Source: Pseudohongiella sp.
GTDB lineage: Bacteria; Pseudomonadota; Gammaproteobacteria; Pseudomonadales; Pseudohongiellaceae
Assembly (NCBI GenBank): GCA_030651695.1
Contig: JAUSCD010000028.1
Location: 1-64,000, forward strand
Length of the DNA stretch: 64,000 bases
Reading direction: 5' to 3'
This document shows positions 34,906 through 44,043 of this stretch, in pieces (position 1 is the first letter of the stretch; each line of letters opens with the position of its first letter). Below the pieces are notes generated by a model. It searched no databases. It saw only the letters and a list, made by a program, of their open reading frames with translations, and had not been told where the DNA came from. The position numbers were made by a program, and so were the translations under genes.

Positions 34906-35946
34906 TCAAAGAGGTAAGTTCGCAGCAGCGAGAATATCCTGCACCGAATAGTAGTGAAAGCGCTTATCGGTCGACATCACAACAAACAGCCCGCCCGGAT
35001 AACCCGGCAATTCCACGTGAGTGATATCACTGCCATCACTGTCAATCGCTTCCACCACAACACGCCCGATCTGCGGATGATCATGTGGATTGGCAGCTGT
35101 TCCTTCGCGGGGAAATATATTAAACGCATTTGCCTGCTGATCCGACACCAGAATGTAACCCGTTCCATCGCCGCGCTTGTATATGGAAATGCCTTCATGA
35201 TCACGGGCGAAACCGGTCAGGCCGAACTCAGCCAACATATCTTCTGCATCTTCCGCGTAAGGATCCGCCAGGTACTTTCTGACACCGTACATTTCATCGC
35301 TGTAGTAGATGTAACCAAGCTCGCTATCTACAGCTATCGCCTCCACTTCCTTTAGCCCGCTCCACTCGCCGAAAGCACGTGTAAACAGACCTTGCAACTG
35401 ACCATTACCATTGTCAGCCAGTCGATACTGACGCAAATAGCCCTGCTCAGGCGCAAAAGCATCTGAGCGGCTGACAACGGCAAAAAGCGCCTGATCGGAA
35501 GGGCGGGTATATAAAGCTATGCCCATGACATCGCGGGCACGCTCGCCTTCGAACACCGGTATCCCGCCACCATCGATTGCTGCCATATCAGGCAGTCGGT
35601 AAATGCGTAGCCGATTTGCATAACGTTCGGAGACAACCGCAATATCCACTTGCTCACCACCGACCCAGACATCGTAGGCGATATCAACATTGTTGGGGCG
35701 TAGCAGGCCGCGAATTACTTTGTCCTGCTGAATCTTTCCGTCCAGGTCAAACACATAAAGGGCGCCATCAACATCTTTATCAGTGCCGACGATCAGACTC
35801 TGCGCGGGATTAACTCTGTTTATCCAGATAGCGGGGTCATCGGTATCGTGCCTGACGGTGTCTGTGATAATACGCGGGGTGACAACCTGAGCGGATAGAT
35901 TGTGGCAAAGCAGTAAACTGACGATGACAATTCCGAGACGGACCAC
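34906..35946 (-). CDS. beta-propeller phytase (3-phytase)
   Basis: Secreted calcium-dependent phytase family that releases phosphate from phytate. From GTG 35946 (AAGGAG 7 bp upstream) it has 346 residues. The N-terminal signal peptide ends around NLSAQ. DTDDPAIWIN, GTDKDVDGALYVFDL and DHEGISIYKRGDG are family signatures with acidic metal ligands. A longer in-frame reading to 36021 would put 25 residues before the signal peptide and is not favoured. It probably serves phosphate scavenging; no pho box was looked for systematically. Confidence 0.9.
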   Translation of the reverse strand: MVRLGIVIVSLLLCHNLSAQVVTPRIITDTVRHDTDDPAIWINRVNPAQSLIVGTDKDVDGALYVFDLDGKIQQDKVIRGLLRPNNVDIAYDVWVGGEQVDIAVVSERYANRLRIYRLPDMAAIDGGGIPVFEGERARDVMGIALYTRPSDQALFAVVSRSDAFAPEQGYLRQYRLADNGNGQLQGLFTRAFGEWSGLKEVEAIAVDSELGYIYYSDEMYGVRKYLADPYAEDAEDMLAEFGLTGFARDHEGISIYKRGDGTGYILVSDQQANAFNIFPREGTAANPHDHPQIGRVVVEAIDSDGSDITHVELPGYPGGLFVVMSTDKRFHYYSVQDILAAANLPL

Positions 35947-36106
35947 TTGAACACTCCTTGCAAATTTCGCGGGCGGGATATCACATAGACTGGCATCACG
36001 CCGCGAACTTGATACATCCAAAAAAGAGCGGTCATAGCATCACAAAATTGTTACAACCTGATGACAGTCGGGTTGATTGTCTGTTCTGCATACATTGTCT
36101 TGCTAT

Positions 36107-37027
36107 TCACTCCGCCGGTAAGCCGGTCAACTCCCGACTCAATCTGTACAGCCGCTGACGCGCATTCGCGTCGTGCGCCTGAGCTGATGCCCTGGCTTCC
36201 CGCAAGCCGTTAAAGTAAAGCCCTGTGCGGCCCGCCATGTCCGGCGATGCTGCAAGATTCACCAGTGCCGCGGCACCTTCATCAACAGTGGTGCGCGCAG
36301 GCGATGACATCTGTCTGACCAATGTAGTGTCCATCATGGTTGCAGGATGCAGAGTATTAAATGTCACCATGTCCGGGTCGTATTGTTCCGCCATATAAAA
36401 AGTATGAAGAATCTGCGCCAGCTTGCTTTGAGAATATGCCGCGCCGGCATCAAAACTATTTTCCATCATGACATCATCAAAATTGACCGGGCGCTGCGCG
36501 CCGGACGCCACATTGATGACCTGCGACGGCGCGCTGGCTTCCAGTAAAGGCAGCAGCAAATCTGTCAGTAAAAAATGCGAGAGATAGTTCACCTGAAAAA
36601 TCATCTCGTAGCCGTCAGTGCTGGTTTGCCGGGTGCCACCGCCAAACCCGGAACCTATACCGGCGTTGTTGATCAGCATGTGCAATTGCTGGTGCTCAGT
36701 AATAATTACGGCAGCCAGTTCGCGCACATCAGCCAGGGACCCGAGATCTGCAGCATAAAACTGCGCAGTGCCCTCACCCGCATTGATCTCTTCGACTACT
36801 TCCGCACCGCGCCCGGCATTTCGGCCATGCACCAGTACATGCGCGCCAAGAGCGCCAAGGCGCAGGGCAGTTTCACGCCCAAGACCGTCCGTTGACCCGG
36901 TGATAAGTACGGTTTTACCTGCCATAGAGGGATACTCCCGGTCATCTGCCTGAGCAAGGCTGGCCGCAGGAAAGCCAATAAAAACTATAAAACTCAAAGT
37001 CTTAATGAGGATCTTCAAAGCTCGCAT
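36107..37027 (-). CDS. secreted short-chain dehydrogenase/reductase
   Basis: 306-residue SDR (retinol dehydrogenase-like) with an N-terminal signal peptide (MRALKILIKTLSFIVFIGF...ASLAQA), unusual for an NAD(P)-dependent enzyme. The cofactor motif TGSTDGLG, the NNAGIG motif and the catalytic serine (NVASGAQ) are present. The YxxxK pair is YSQSK. Start ATG 37027 has AGGAGAAG upstream. It is divergent from the TonB receptor gene with 217 bp between. If truly exported it would need a periplasmic cofactor; the hydrophobic N-terminus might instead be a membrane anchor. Confidence 0.85.
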   Translation of the reverse strand: MRALKILIKTLSFIVFIGFPAASLAQADDREYPSMAGKTVLITGSTDGLGRETALRLGALGAHVLVHGRNAGRGAEVVEEINAGEGTAQFYAADLGSLADVRELAAVIITEHQQLHMLINNAGIGSGFGGGTRQTSTDGYEMIFQVNYLSHFLLTDLLLPLLEASAPSQVINVASGAQRPVNFDDVMMENSFDAGAAYSQSKLAQILHTFYMAEQYDPDMVTFNTLHPATMMDTTLVRQMSSPARTTVDEGAAALVNLAASPDMAGRTGLYFNGLREARASAQAHDANARQRLYRLSRELTGLPAE

Positions 37028-37244
37028 AGTACTTCTCCTGTTCACTCGATCCGAATCCAGACATCGTTCTGAACAATTGAGCCTATACCAAAGCCCGCGA
37101 CGAGTCATGCTGAAGCGCACCTTGATGCCCCCGTCACGCCCGCTGCGGCGCCCCTCTGCGACATTACGCCACATTGTTTTGGCGGGCGGTTTTACTAGAC
37201 TAGGCAACGTTACCGCCTCCCCAACTCAAGAGAGACTTTTAAAA

Positions 37245-39524
37245 ATGCTGCGACAAAAACTTCTGGCGCGTGAGATTGCCGCCATAACAGCTCTGGCTGC
37301 TGCCTTCGGCGCCCATGCTCAGGATACCCCGGCGATAGAAGAAGTTACGGTTTGGGGCAGCGCAAGCAATCAGCGCGCAGCAGCCTCGCATCCGAGCAGC
37401 CTGCTGACGCAGCAGGATCTGGTCAGCATTAACGTGACCACAACAGAAGACGTGGTGAAGTTTGAACCCAGCCTGGTTATTCGCCGTCGGTTTATTGGTG
37501 ACTCCAATGGCACCATGGGTATGCGCGGCGCCAACATGTTCCAGACCTCACGCTCCATGGTGTTCGCGGACGGTGTGCCATTGCACTACTTGCTGCAATC
37601 GCGCTGGAACGGCGCGCCGCGCTGGACCATGGTATCTGCCAGCGAGATTGCGCAGGTTGAAGTGCTTTACGGGCCTTACTCTGCAGAGTTCAGCGGTAAC
37701 TCCATGGGCGGCGTGGTACTGATTGAGTCGGCGATCCCGCAAAAACGCGAGTTCCATTTTGACAGCTCCTATTTTTCCCAGAATTTCAGCGCCTATGGCT
37801 TTGACGACACCGTCAACGGATACAAGACCTTTTTCTCTTATGGCGACAAAATTGGTGATACCAGCATTTACTTGTCGTACAACAGACTGGACAGCCAGTC
37901 TCAGCCACAGACATTTTATTTTGGCGCCAATACCACCGCAGCCAACGTCACCGACGTCACTGGCGGCATCGTCGGCAACGATGAGCGTTCCGCTTCACGT
38001 CTGTGGTTTGGAGACACTGGTATACAAGACACCCTCACCGATAACTACAAACTAAAAATTGGCCATGATTTTGGCGAGTGGCAGGCACTGCTGAATGTCG
38101 CCTATGAAGACCGTTACAACGGTTCCAACAAACCCAACAGTTATCTGCGCAACAGCTCTGGCGCCACCGTCTGGAGTGGTAACGTGGTGCAAAATGGCTG
38201 GAAGAACAACGTACCATCTGCCCGACTCGGTGTGTCCGAGCAAGAGCGCGACAGTCTGTCAATTGGTTTGCGGGTACGCGGCCCGGTAGCTGATGGCGTC
38301 ATATTCGAAGCCAATGTGAACCAGTTTGAGATACTGCGCGATGATAACCGCGCATCGCTGTCTAATCCTGATGATCGTGTCTATACCACAGCGGGTCAGG
38401 TCACCTCCTTTGGCGACACCGGCTGGAAAAGTGCAGAGGCCAAACTGGCATTTGACCAACTGGGTGTTGAAGGCCTGGGTCTTATTGTCGGCGCCCGGCA
38501 CGACGCATTTGAGCTGAACATGGATGTGTTTAACACCGCGGATCACCGCATTGGCTCATTCAGCAATTTCACCAGCCGCAGCGGCGGTGAAACGCAAATG
38601 AATGCTTTATTCGCACAACTCAACTGGGACATCAATGCCCAGTGGGATTCTGGTTTTGGTGTGCGCTGGGAGGAGTTCAACAGCAACAATGGTTATTTCT
38701 CCCGCGATATCGCCAGCACGCCCGAGTTTGATCTGGTCGCAGTACCCAAAACGTCGCGCCGTGAAGTATCGCCCAAGTTCTCGCTGGGTTATCAGGTGAA
38801 TGAACAGTGGCGCGCAGCATATGCCCTCGGCAAAGCCTACCGTTTCCCGATAGTCGAAGAACTGTTCAGCCAGTATTCCGCTTATAACGCTATCAGTGTC
38901 GCCAACCCTGAACTCAAACCTGAGGACGGTGTACACCAGAACCTGATGATAGAACGCGAAATTGCCGGCGGTTATATTCGCGTGAATGTGTTTCAGGAAA
39001 GCATCCGTAATGTTGTAGAGTCTCAAGCCGAAAATTTACCTGGCGGGCTTAGCGTGCGCACCTTTATCCCGGTAGATGAAATCGACACCCGCGGTGTTGA
39101 GTTTATTGCCAATGTAGATGATGTGTTTATCAACAATCTGTCTGCGCGCTTTAATCTGGTCAATACAAAATCAGAGATCGTAAAAAATCGTCCCGACCCC
39201 GGCATAGAAGGCAATACTTATCCGCGCATGCCGGAATGGCGTGCTAATCTGCTGTTAACGTATTACCTGAGCAGCAACTGGAATGCCGGTCTTAACTACC
39301 AATATGCCAGCGACAGTTTTGGTCGCAATGACAATCTTGATCGCGAAAATGGCGTCTACGGTGCACAGGATGGTTTCAGTCGTGTTGGATTGAAGACAGA
39401 CTATAATTTTGCAAATGGCTTGAAAATCGGACTGGGAATAGACAACCTCACCGATGAAGTCGCTTACGTGGCCCACCCATGGCCGGGGAGAACATTGTTT
39501 GCCAACGTTTCATTTGATTTCTGA
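37245..39524 (+). CDS. TonB-dependent receptor
   Basis: 759-residue outer-membrane active transporter from ATG 37245. The signal peptide ends at GAHAQ, and a TonB-box-like EEVTVWGSA follows. The plug domain includes EDVVKFEPSLVIRRRFIG, MGMRGANMFQTSRS and VEVLYGPYSAEFSGNSMGGVV, then a 22-strand barrel ends in the terminal aromatic (FANVSFDF). The plug resembles copper/siderophore-type receptors (OprC-like in general layout), but the ligand is unknown. It is followed by a propeller protein and a TlpA-like thioredoxin that probably belong to the same uptake system. Confidence 0.93.
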   Translation: MLRQKLLAREIAAITALAAAFGAHAQDTPAIEEVTVWGSASNQRAAASHPSSLLTQQDLVSINVTTTEDVVKFEPSLVIRRRFIGDSNGTMGMRGANMFQTSRSMVFADGVPLHYLLQSRWNGAPRWTMVSASEIAQVEVLYGPYSAEFSGNSMGGVVLIESAIPQKREFHFDSSYFSQNFSAYGFDDTVNGYKTFFSYGDKIGDTSIYLSYNRLDSQSQPQTFYFGANTTAANVTDVTGGIVGNDERSASRLWFGDTGIQDTLTDNYKLKIGHDFGEWQALLNVAYEDRYNGSNKPNSYLRNSSGATVWSGNVVQNGWKNNVPSARLGVSEQERDSLSIGLRVRGPVADGVIFEANVNQFEILRDDNRASLSNPDDRVYTTAGQVTSFGDTGWKSAEAKLAFDQLGVEGLGLIVGARHDAFELNMDVFNTADHRIGSFSNFTSRSGGETQMNALFAQLNWDINAQWDSGFGVRWEEFNSNNGYFSRDIASTPEFDLVAVPKTSRREVSPKFSLGYQVNEQWRAAYALGKAYRFPIVEELFSQYSAYNAISVANPELKPEDGVHQNLMIEREIAGGYIRVNVFQESIRNVVESQAENLPGGLSVRTFIPVDEIDTRGVEFIANVDDVFINNLSARFNLVNTKSEIVKNRPDPGIEGNTYPRMPEWRANLLLTYYLSSNWNAGLNYQYASDSFGRNDNLDRENGVYGAQDGFSRVGLKTDYNFANGLKIGLGIDNLTDEVAYVAHPWPGRTLFANVSFDF

Positions 39525-39540
39525 TCGTCTGCGGCCTTTG

Positions 39541-39635
39541 CCCGGTCGCCCTTTGAATGGCCGCGCTTTGCACGGTCACTCTTTGCACGGCCGTCCTTTG
39601 CACAGCCCACGTTTGCAAGGCCGACGTTTGCCGGA
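39541..39635 (+). repeat. 15-bp degenerate tandem repeat between receptor and propeller genes
   Basis: Six or so diverged 15-bp units of the type CTTTGCACGGCCGTC are arranged in tandem. In the frame of the downstream gene they read as five-residue units GRPLN, GRALH, GHSLH, GRPLH, SPRLQ, GRRLP. The repeats each contain a TTG that could act as a start. They lie at the junction between the two genes and may reflect slippage or a leader. Confidence 0.6.
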
Positions 39636-40881
39636 GTGCCTGAACGCAATCCGGCTATTTTTTTTCAAGGCGCCATTAACGCTGGTCGCTTTGTTGCCGG
39701 CACTTTTATTATCCGCTCCCGCGCAGGCCATGAACTGCGAAGCACTGCGTGCGACTCACGGTGAAGATACTGTCAGCATTCACTGCGGCGGCGCACCCAG
39801 TGCCACCTTCGATCACAACAATCAGTTGTGGGCGGCGTTTGTATCAAAAAAACATGTATACGTTACACAGTCGGCCGATAAGGGAATCAACTTCTCAACG
39901 CCTGTGCGTGTCAATTCCGTACCTGAAGACGCTGAGTTTAACGGCGAGAATCGCCCAAAAATTGTGGTGGCGGATAACGGCACCGTGCTGCTGTCATGGA
40001 CCAACAAAACCTCCAACCGGTTCACCGGCGAGATCCGGTTCTCACGCTCTACTGACGGCGGTCACACTTTTGAATCTCCGCGCACCATCAATGATGACGG
40101 ATTGGAAACCGGCCATCGTTTTGATAGCTTACACCTGACGCCTTCAGGCAAACTCTATCTGACCTGGATAGACAAACGCGACATGGAGGCGAGCCTGGCG
40201 CGCGGTGACAACTATCCCGGCGCCGCAATTTACTACACGGTGTCTGACGATCTGGGTGCAAACTTTATTCCTAATGTGAGGGTCGCCCACAATAGCTGCG
40301 AGTGTTGCCGTATTGCTGTAGCGCCACATGGTGAGGATAAGGTAGCGATTCTCTGGCGGCAGATTTTTGGTGATCAGATCCGCGATCATGCCATTGCTGT
40401 GCTGAGCGCAGACGGCTCGGTCAGCGACATGTCACGCGCCACCGTGGATGACTGGCATATCGAAGCCTGCCCGCATCATGGACCCACCATGGTGCCGGCA
40501 GGCACTGATGGTCAGTATCACATGAGCTGGTTCAGTGCCGGCACCATACACAGCGGCATCCATTACGCACGTTATGATCTGGCCACCACCGCGCCATCGG
40601 ATATTATCAAAGTTGACGGCACACCCGGCGCAGGACATCCTTCGCTGGCTACTTTTAACGACACCATTTATCTGGTGTGGAAGGGTTTCGATGGTATGTC
40701 CACACCTGTACAGCTGATGCTTTCGCACGATGATGGCCGCAGCTGGTCAACACCTCGAACCATCCTCAGTACCGATCAGGCCAGTGATCATCCGTTGCTG
40801 ATCACCTCCTCACAAGGTGTGTTCCTGAGCTGGGCAAGTGAAGAGCACGGTTACGTGTTCAGGGAGTTAAGCAATGACTAA
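39628..40881 (+). CDS. secreted BNR/sialidase-like beta-propeller with CxCC motif
   Basis: About 417 residues from TTG 39628 (AAGG 7 bp upstream). This start gives a clean signal peptide (LFFFKAPLTLVALLPALLLSAPAQA). ATG 39454, inside the receptor gene, is the only in-frame ATG upstream. The body has sialidase-type Asp-box repeats (SRSTDGGHTF, SHDDGRSWS, SADKGINFS) but no arginine triad that I could place, so sialidase activity is doubtful. A cysteine cluster NSCECCR and nearby His pairs (ACPHHGP) suggest metal, perhaps copper, binding. The end overlaps the thioredoxin gene by 8 bp. Confidence 0.78.
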   Translation: MPECLNAIRLFFFKAPLTLVALLPALLLSAPAQAMNCEALRATHGEDTVSIHCGGAPSATFDHNNQLWAAFVSKKHVYVTQSADKGINFSTPVRVNSVPEDAEFNGENRPKIVVADNGTVLLSWTNKTSNRFTGEIRFSRSTDGGHTFESPRTINDDGLETGHRFDSLHLTPSGKLYLTWIDKRDMEASLARGDNYPGAAIYYTVSDDLGANFIPNVRVAHNSCECCRIAVAPHGEDKVAILWRQIFGDQIRDHAIAVLSADGSVSDMSRATVDDWHIEACPHHGPTMVPAGTDGQYHMSWFSAGTIHSGIHYARYDLATTAPSDIIKVDGTPGAGHPSLATFNDTIYLVWKGFDGMSTPVQLMLSHDDGRSWSTPRTILSTDQASDHPLLITSSQGVFLSWASEEHGYVFRELSND

Positions 40882-41374
40882 AATGAAACCAGGTACTGCG
40901 CTGTTTGTGTCAGCCTCATTGATGCTGGGCACCGTCCACGGCGCACTGGCCGACTCTGCGCCAGCGGACAATATTCAGGGGTTTGGGCAACAGACATTCG
41001 CTGAACTGAAAGCAGAGTTTGCAGGCAAACCCTTTGTAGTGAGTCTGTGGTCAGTAGACTGCGCGCCATGTCGCATAGAGCTGGACATGTTGGGGCAAAT
41101 GAAAAAAGCTGACCCGGACTTTCCTCTGGTTGTGATCTCTACTGACTCTATAGAAAAACGCGAAGATGCCGCAGACATTCTGGATGAATACCAGTTGGCT
41201 GCCGAGACTACCTGGATGTTTGCCGACAATTTTGTGGAACGATTGCGTTTCAGCATTGATCCGGGCTGGTATGGCGAACTGCCGCGCAGCTATTTTTATG
41301 ACGCCGAACACAATATGATGTCGCACAGCGGCATACTAACATTAGAAAAATTCAAAGAGCTGTTCCCCTACTGA
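40874..41374 (+). CDS. TlpA-like periplasmic thioredoxin
   Basis: 166 residues with a signal peptide (ending near GALAD) and a thioredoxin/AhpC-TSA-TlpA fold. The redox motif is CAPC in WSVDCAPCRIEL, followed by the cis-Pro loop GELPRSYF. Its start overlaps the stop of the propeller gene. TlpA/Sco-like proteins reduce or metallate cysteine sites, so this one may service the CECC motif of its neighbour. Function in metal uptake is an inference from context. Confidence 0.88.
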   Translation: MTKMKPGTALFVSASLMLGTVHGALADSAPADNIQGFGQQTFAELKAEFAGKPFVVSLWSVDCAPCRIELDMLGQMKKADPDFPLVVISTDSIEKREDAADILDEYQLAAETTWMFADNFVERLRFSIDPGWYGELPRSYFYDAEHNMMSHSGILTLEKFKELFPY

Positions 41375-41398
41375 CCCAGGGAGTGCGGTTGCTGTTCA

Positions 41399-41457
41399 AA
41401 GAGTTTCTTATTCGCCGCTGACCGGGAAGCCAGCCGTCAGGGAAGTAGGAAACTCTT
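41399..41457 (+). other. long-loop inverted repeat in the leader of the MFS gene
   Basis: AAGAGTTTC (41399-41407) and GAAACTCTT (41449-41457) form a 9-bp arm. Inside, CTGAC..GG and CCGTCAG make a second small stem with a bulge. It ends 27 bp before the MFS start. It may be a terminator for the thioredoxin gene or a leader structure; there is no long T-run. Confidence 0.4.
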
Positions 41458-41484
41458 AAACGCACGCCTCACCAGGAACAGCAG

Positions 41485-42813
41485 ATGACCGACTCAAGCG
41501 AAACCAGGCAAGAAACAGAACAGCAAGCGCCGCCAGCCGTTTTTAATCCCTACTCAACCGCCCGTGCCCGCAACTACGCACTGGGCGTACTCACCGTGGT
41601 TTACAGCTTCAATTTTATTGACCGGCAACTGCTATCGATCCTGCAGGAATCCATCAAACTGGATCTGTCGCTGTCAGACAGCCAATTGGGCCTGCTGACC
41701 GGGTTTGCGTTTGCGATGTTTTATGTCACGGCGGGTATTCCCATTGCACGCTGGGCAGATCGCGGTAATCGACGCAATATTGTTGCGCTCGCTATTGGCA
41801 CATGGAGCTTCATGACCGCCATCAGTGGTTTTGTGCAAAACTACGCACAACTGCTGCTTGCCCGCATTGGTGTCGGAGTCGGCGAAGCCGGCGGCAGTCC
41901 GCCTTCACACTCCATCGTGTCTGATATTTTCCCGCCGGCAAAACGCGCAACTGCACTGTCGATTTATTCGACAGGCGTCAACATCGGGATTTTGTTTGGG
42001 TTCCTGTTTGGTGGCTGGCTCAACGAATTTTTTGGCTGGCGGGTGGCGTTTGTGGTGGTCGGTGTGCCAGGCATATTGATTGCGTTCCTGATTCGCAGAA
42101 CCTTGCCCGAACCCATCCGTGGCCTGAATGAAAACAAACAAGTGCCTGAGGCGCTTGTGCCCTTCAAGGACGTACTGGGACTGCTCTGGAGCAGACGCTC
42201 ATTCCGACATATGGCGCTGGCGGCAGGACTTAATGCGTTTGCGGCCTATGGCACGCTGAACTGGCTGGCGTCATTTTTCATTCGCAGTCACGGCATGACA
42301 ACCGGTGAACTTGGCACATGGCTGGCAATGTCGACCGGACTTTTTGGAGCAATCGGTGTATTCGCCGGAGGTATCATCGCCGACAGACTGGCGCCGCGCG
42401 ACAAGCGCTGGTATGTCTGGTTGCCTGCGATCGCTGGATTTATCAGCTTGCCCTTTATGATTGTTATCTATCTGACGTCAAGCCAATACCTGGCATTGAT
42501 TCTGGCGTTTATCCCTGGTCTGCTGTTTAACGTTTACCTGGGCACCACCATCGCAACCTCTCATGCTCTGGTTGGACAGCGCATGCGCGCCACCGCATCT
42601 GCCATTTTGTTCCTGATCCTGAATATTATTGGCCTGGGACTTGGCCCCTGGTCGATTGGAATGCTCAGTGATTATCTACAACCGACACTGGGTAGCGAGT
42701 CACTGCGCTATGCCATGGTGGCATTAATCCCGACAGTATTGTTCTGGTCGTCCTGCCACTTTTACATGGCTGCCCGGAATCTCCGTGCCGATCTGGCCGC
42801 AGCGCCGGACTGA
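41485..42813 (+). CDS. MFS transporter, spinster-like
   Basis: 442-residue inner-membrane carrier with 12 helices. After a Gln/Glu-rich N-terminal tail, helix 1 has FNFIDRQLLSIL and the loop 2-3 motif reads GIPIARWADRGNRRNIVA. Helix 4-5 has RIGVGVGEAGGSPPSHSIVSDIF, typical of the spinster-type MFS branch common in sphingomonads and marine gammaproteobacteria. The substrate is unknown. CAGGAACAGCAG precedes the ATG. It may be co-transcribed with the thioredoxin gene 110 bp upstream. Confidence 0.9.
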   Translation: MTDSSETRQETEQQAPPAVFNPYSTARARNYALGVLTVVYSFNFIDRQLLSILQESIKLDLSLSDSQLGLLTGFAFAMFYVTAGIPIARWADRGNRRNIVALAIGTWSFMTAISGFVQNYAQLLLARIGVGVGEAGGSPPSHSIVSDIFPPAKRATALSIYSTGVNIGILFGFLFGGWLNEFFGWRVAFVVVGVPGILIAFLIRRTLPEPIRGLNENKQVPEALVPFKDVLGLLWSRRSFRHMALAAGLNAFAAYGTLNWLASFFIRSHGMTTGELGTWLAMSTGLFGAIGVFAGGIIADRLAPRDKRWYVWLPAIAGFISLPFMIVIYLTSSQYLALILAFIPGLLFNVYLGTTIATSHALVGQRMRATASAILFLILNIIGLGLGPWSIGMLSDYLQPTLGSESLRYAMVALIPTVLFWSSCHFYMAARNLRADLAAAPD

Positions 42814-42852
42814 CAGGCTGCTGGTCTCCCGTAAAAAGGGGGCGCATAAAAA

Positions 42853-42882
42853 GGGGTCGGAGGGCATTTGCTCTCCGACCCC
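42853..42882. repeat. REP-like palindrome after the MFS gene
   Basis: GGGGTCGGAG and CTCCGACCCC form a 10-bp perfect stem extended by inner pairs around an ATTT loop. An AAAAA run precedes it. The motif GGGG(T/A)CGGAG recurs in the palindrome at 57036-57084. It looks like the RAYT-associated REP family known in gammaproteobacteria, and may also terminate the MFS transcript. The rest of the 309-bp gap (42814-43122) holds nothing I recognise. Confidence 0.65.
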
Positions 42883-43122
42883 GTGCGGTCACTGCCAGGT
42901 CTTTACCAGTTCATCATAATCAACTGTGGTGGGGGTGGGTTTTTCATTATCCAGTCTCGGATTAGGCACACCAATCCAGCATTGTTTTTGTTCTGTCCCG
43001 GACATAGCATGTTTTAGTTTTTTTATAACAGCAAGTGAACCATACTGTCTGCAAGGATGTCTTGTTCTATTAATAACTACTGGTCAAACCAGAACAGCTA
43101 TACAACTTTACCCGGAGCACCA

Positions 43123-44010
43123 ATGAAAAAAACAGACCCGGTTGAAAGACGTGTTTATGAACTCTATGACAAATACTGCCACGGCGAAATAGACAGACGG
43201 CAGTTTTTCAAACGCGCAGCCGCACTGACCATTGGCGGCCTGTCTGCCCTGAGCATTGCAGAATCACTGATCCCCGACTACGCAAAAGCTCAGGAAATTT
43301 CATTCACTGACACTCGCATCAAACCCCGCTATGTGGAATACCCGTCGCCCGGTGGGAATTCCGGGACCATGAAGGGTTATCTGGTCGCCCCCGCCGGAGA
43401 CGGTCCATTTCCCGGGGTGTTGGTGATGCACGAGAACCGCGGCTTAAATCCCTATATAGAGGATGTTGCCCGGCGCGCCGCTGTTGCCGGATTCCTTGCG
43501 CTGGCACCCGACGGACTTGCTCCAGTAGGCGGTTACCCCGGCAATGACGACGACGGTCGCGCCATGCAGGCAGCTCTTGATCAGGACAAATTACGTCTGG
43601 ACATGCTCAACAGCGCACGGTATCTGAAGGCACATGAGCTGTCCACGGGCAAACTGGGTGCTACCGGATTCTGCTGGGGCGGTGCCACTACTAATTATCT
43701 TGCAGTGACGATGGGGCCAGACCTGCAGGCTGGCGTGCCATTTTATGGTCGCGCCCCAGCCAGCGCCGACGTTCCAAAAATCAGCGCTGCCATGATGGTG
43801 CAGTACGCCGAGGATGATGAAGGCGTCAATGCCACCCGTGCTGACTATGAGGCCGCACTCAGAGCCAATGGCAAAACCTTTGAGTTCCATACCTACCCCG
43901 GCACTTTGCATGGTTTCCATAACAATTCCACGCCGCGTTACAACAAAGAAGCAGCTGAACTGGCTTGGGAAAGGACCATCGCTTTTTTTAATACTCATCT
44001 ACGTAACTAA
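43123..44010 (+). CDS. Tat-exported dienelactone hydrolase family protein
   Basis: 295 residues from ATG 43123 (GGAG upstream). The N-terminus carries a twin-arginine signal, RRQFFKRAAALTIGG, cleaved near YAKAQ. The alpha/beta-hydrolase domain has the nucleophile C184 in GFCWGG. The aspartate is probably in YAEDDEGV and the histidine is in PGTLHGFHN, so the Cys-Asp-His triad of dienelactone hydrolases is present. Periplasmic location argues for a role on an external ester or lactone. Substrate unknown. Confidence 0.9.
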   Translation: MKKTDPVERRVYELYDKYCHGEIDRRQFFKRAAALTIGGLSALSIAESLIPDYAKAQEISFTDTRIKPRYVEYPSPGGNSGTMKGYLVAPAGDGPFPGVLVMHENRGLNPYIEDVARRAAVAGFLALAPDGLAPVGGYPGNDDDGRAMQAALDQDKLRLDMLNSARYLKAHELSTGKLGATGFCWGGATTNYLAVTMGPDLQAGVPFYGRAPASADVPKISAAMMVQYAEDDEGVNATRADYEAALRANGKTFEFHTYPGTLHGFHNNSTPRYNKEAAELAWERTIAFFNTHLRN

Positions 44011-44043
44011 ACTATTACACAGCTGAAAAAGGAGAATTCCAGC

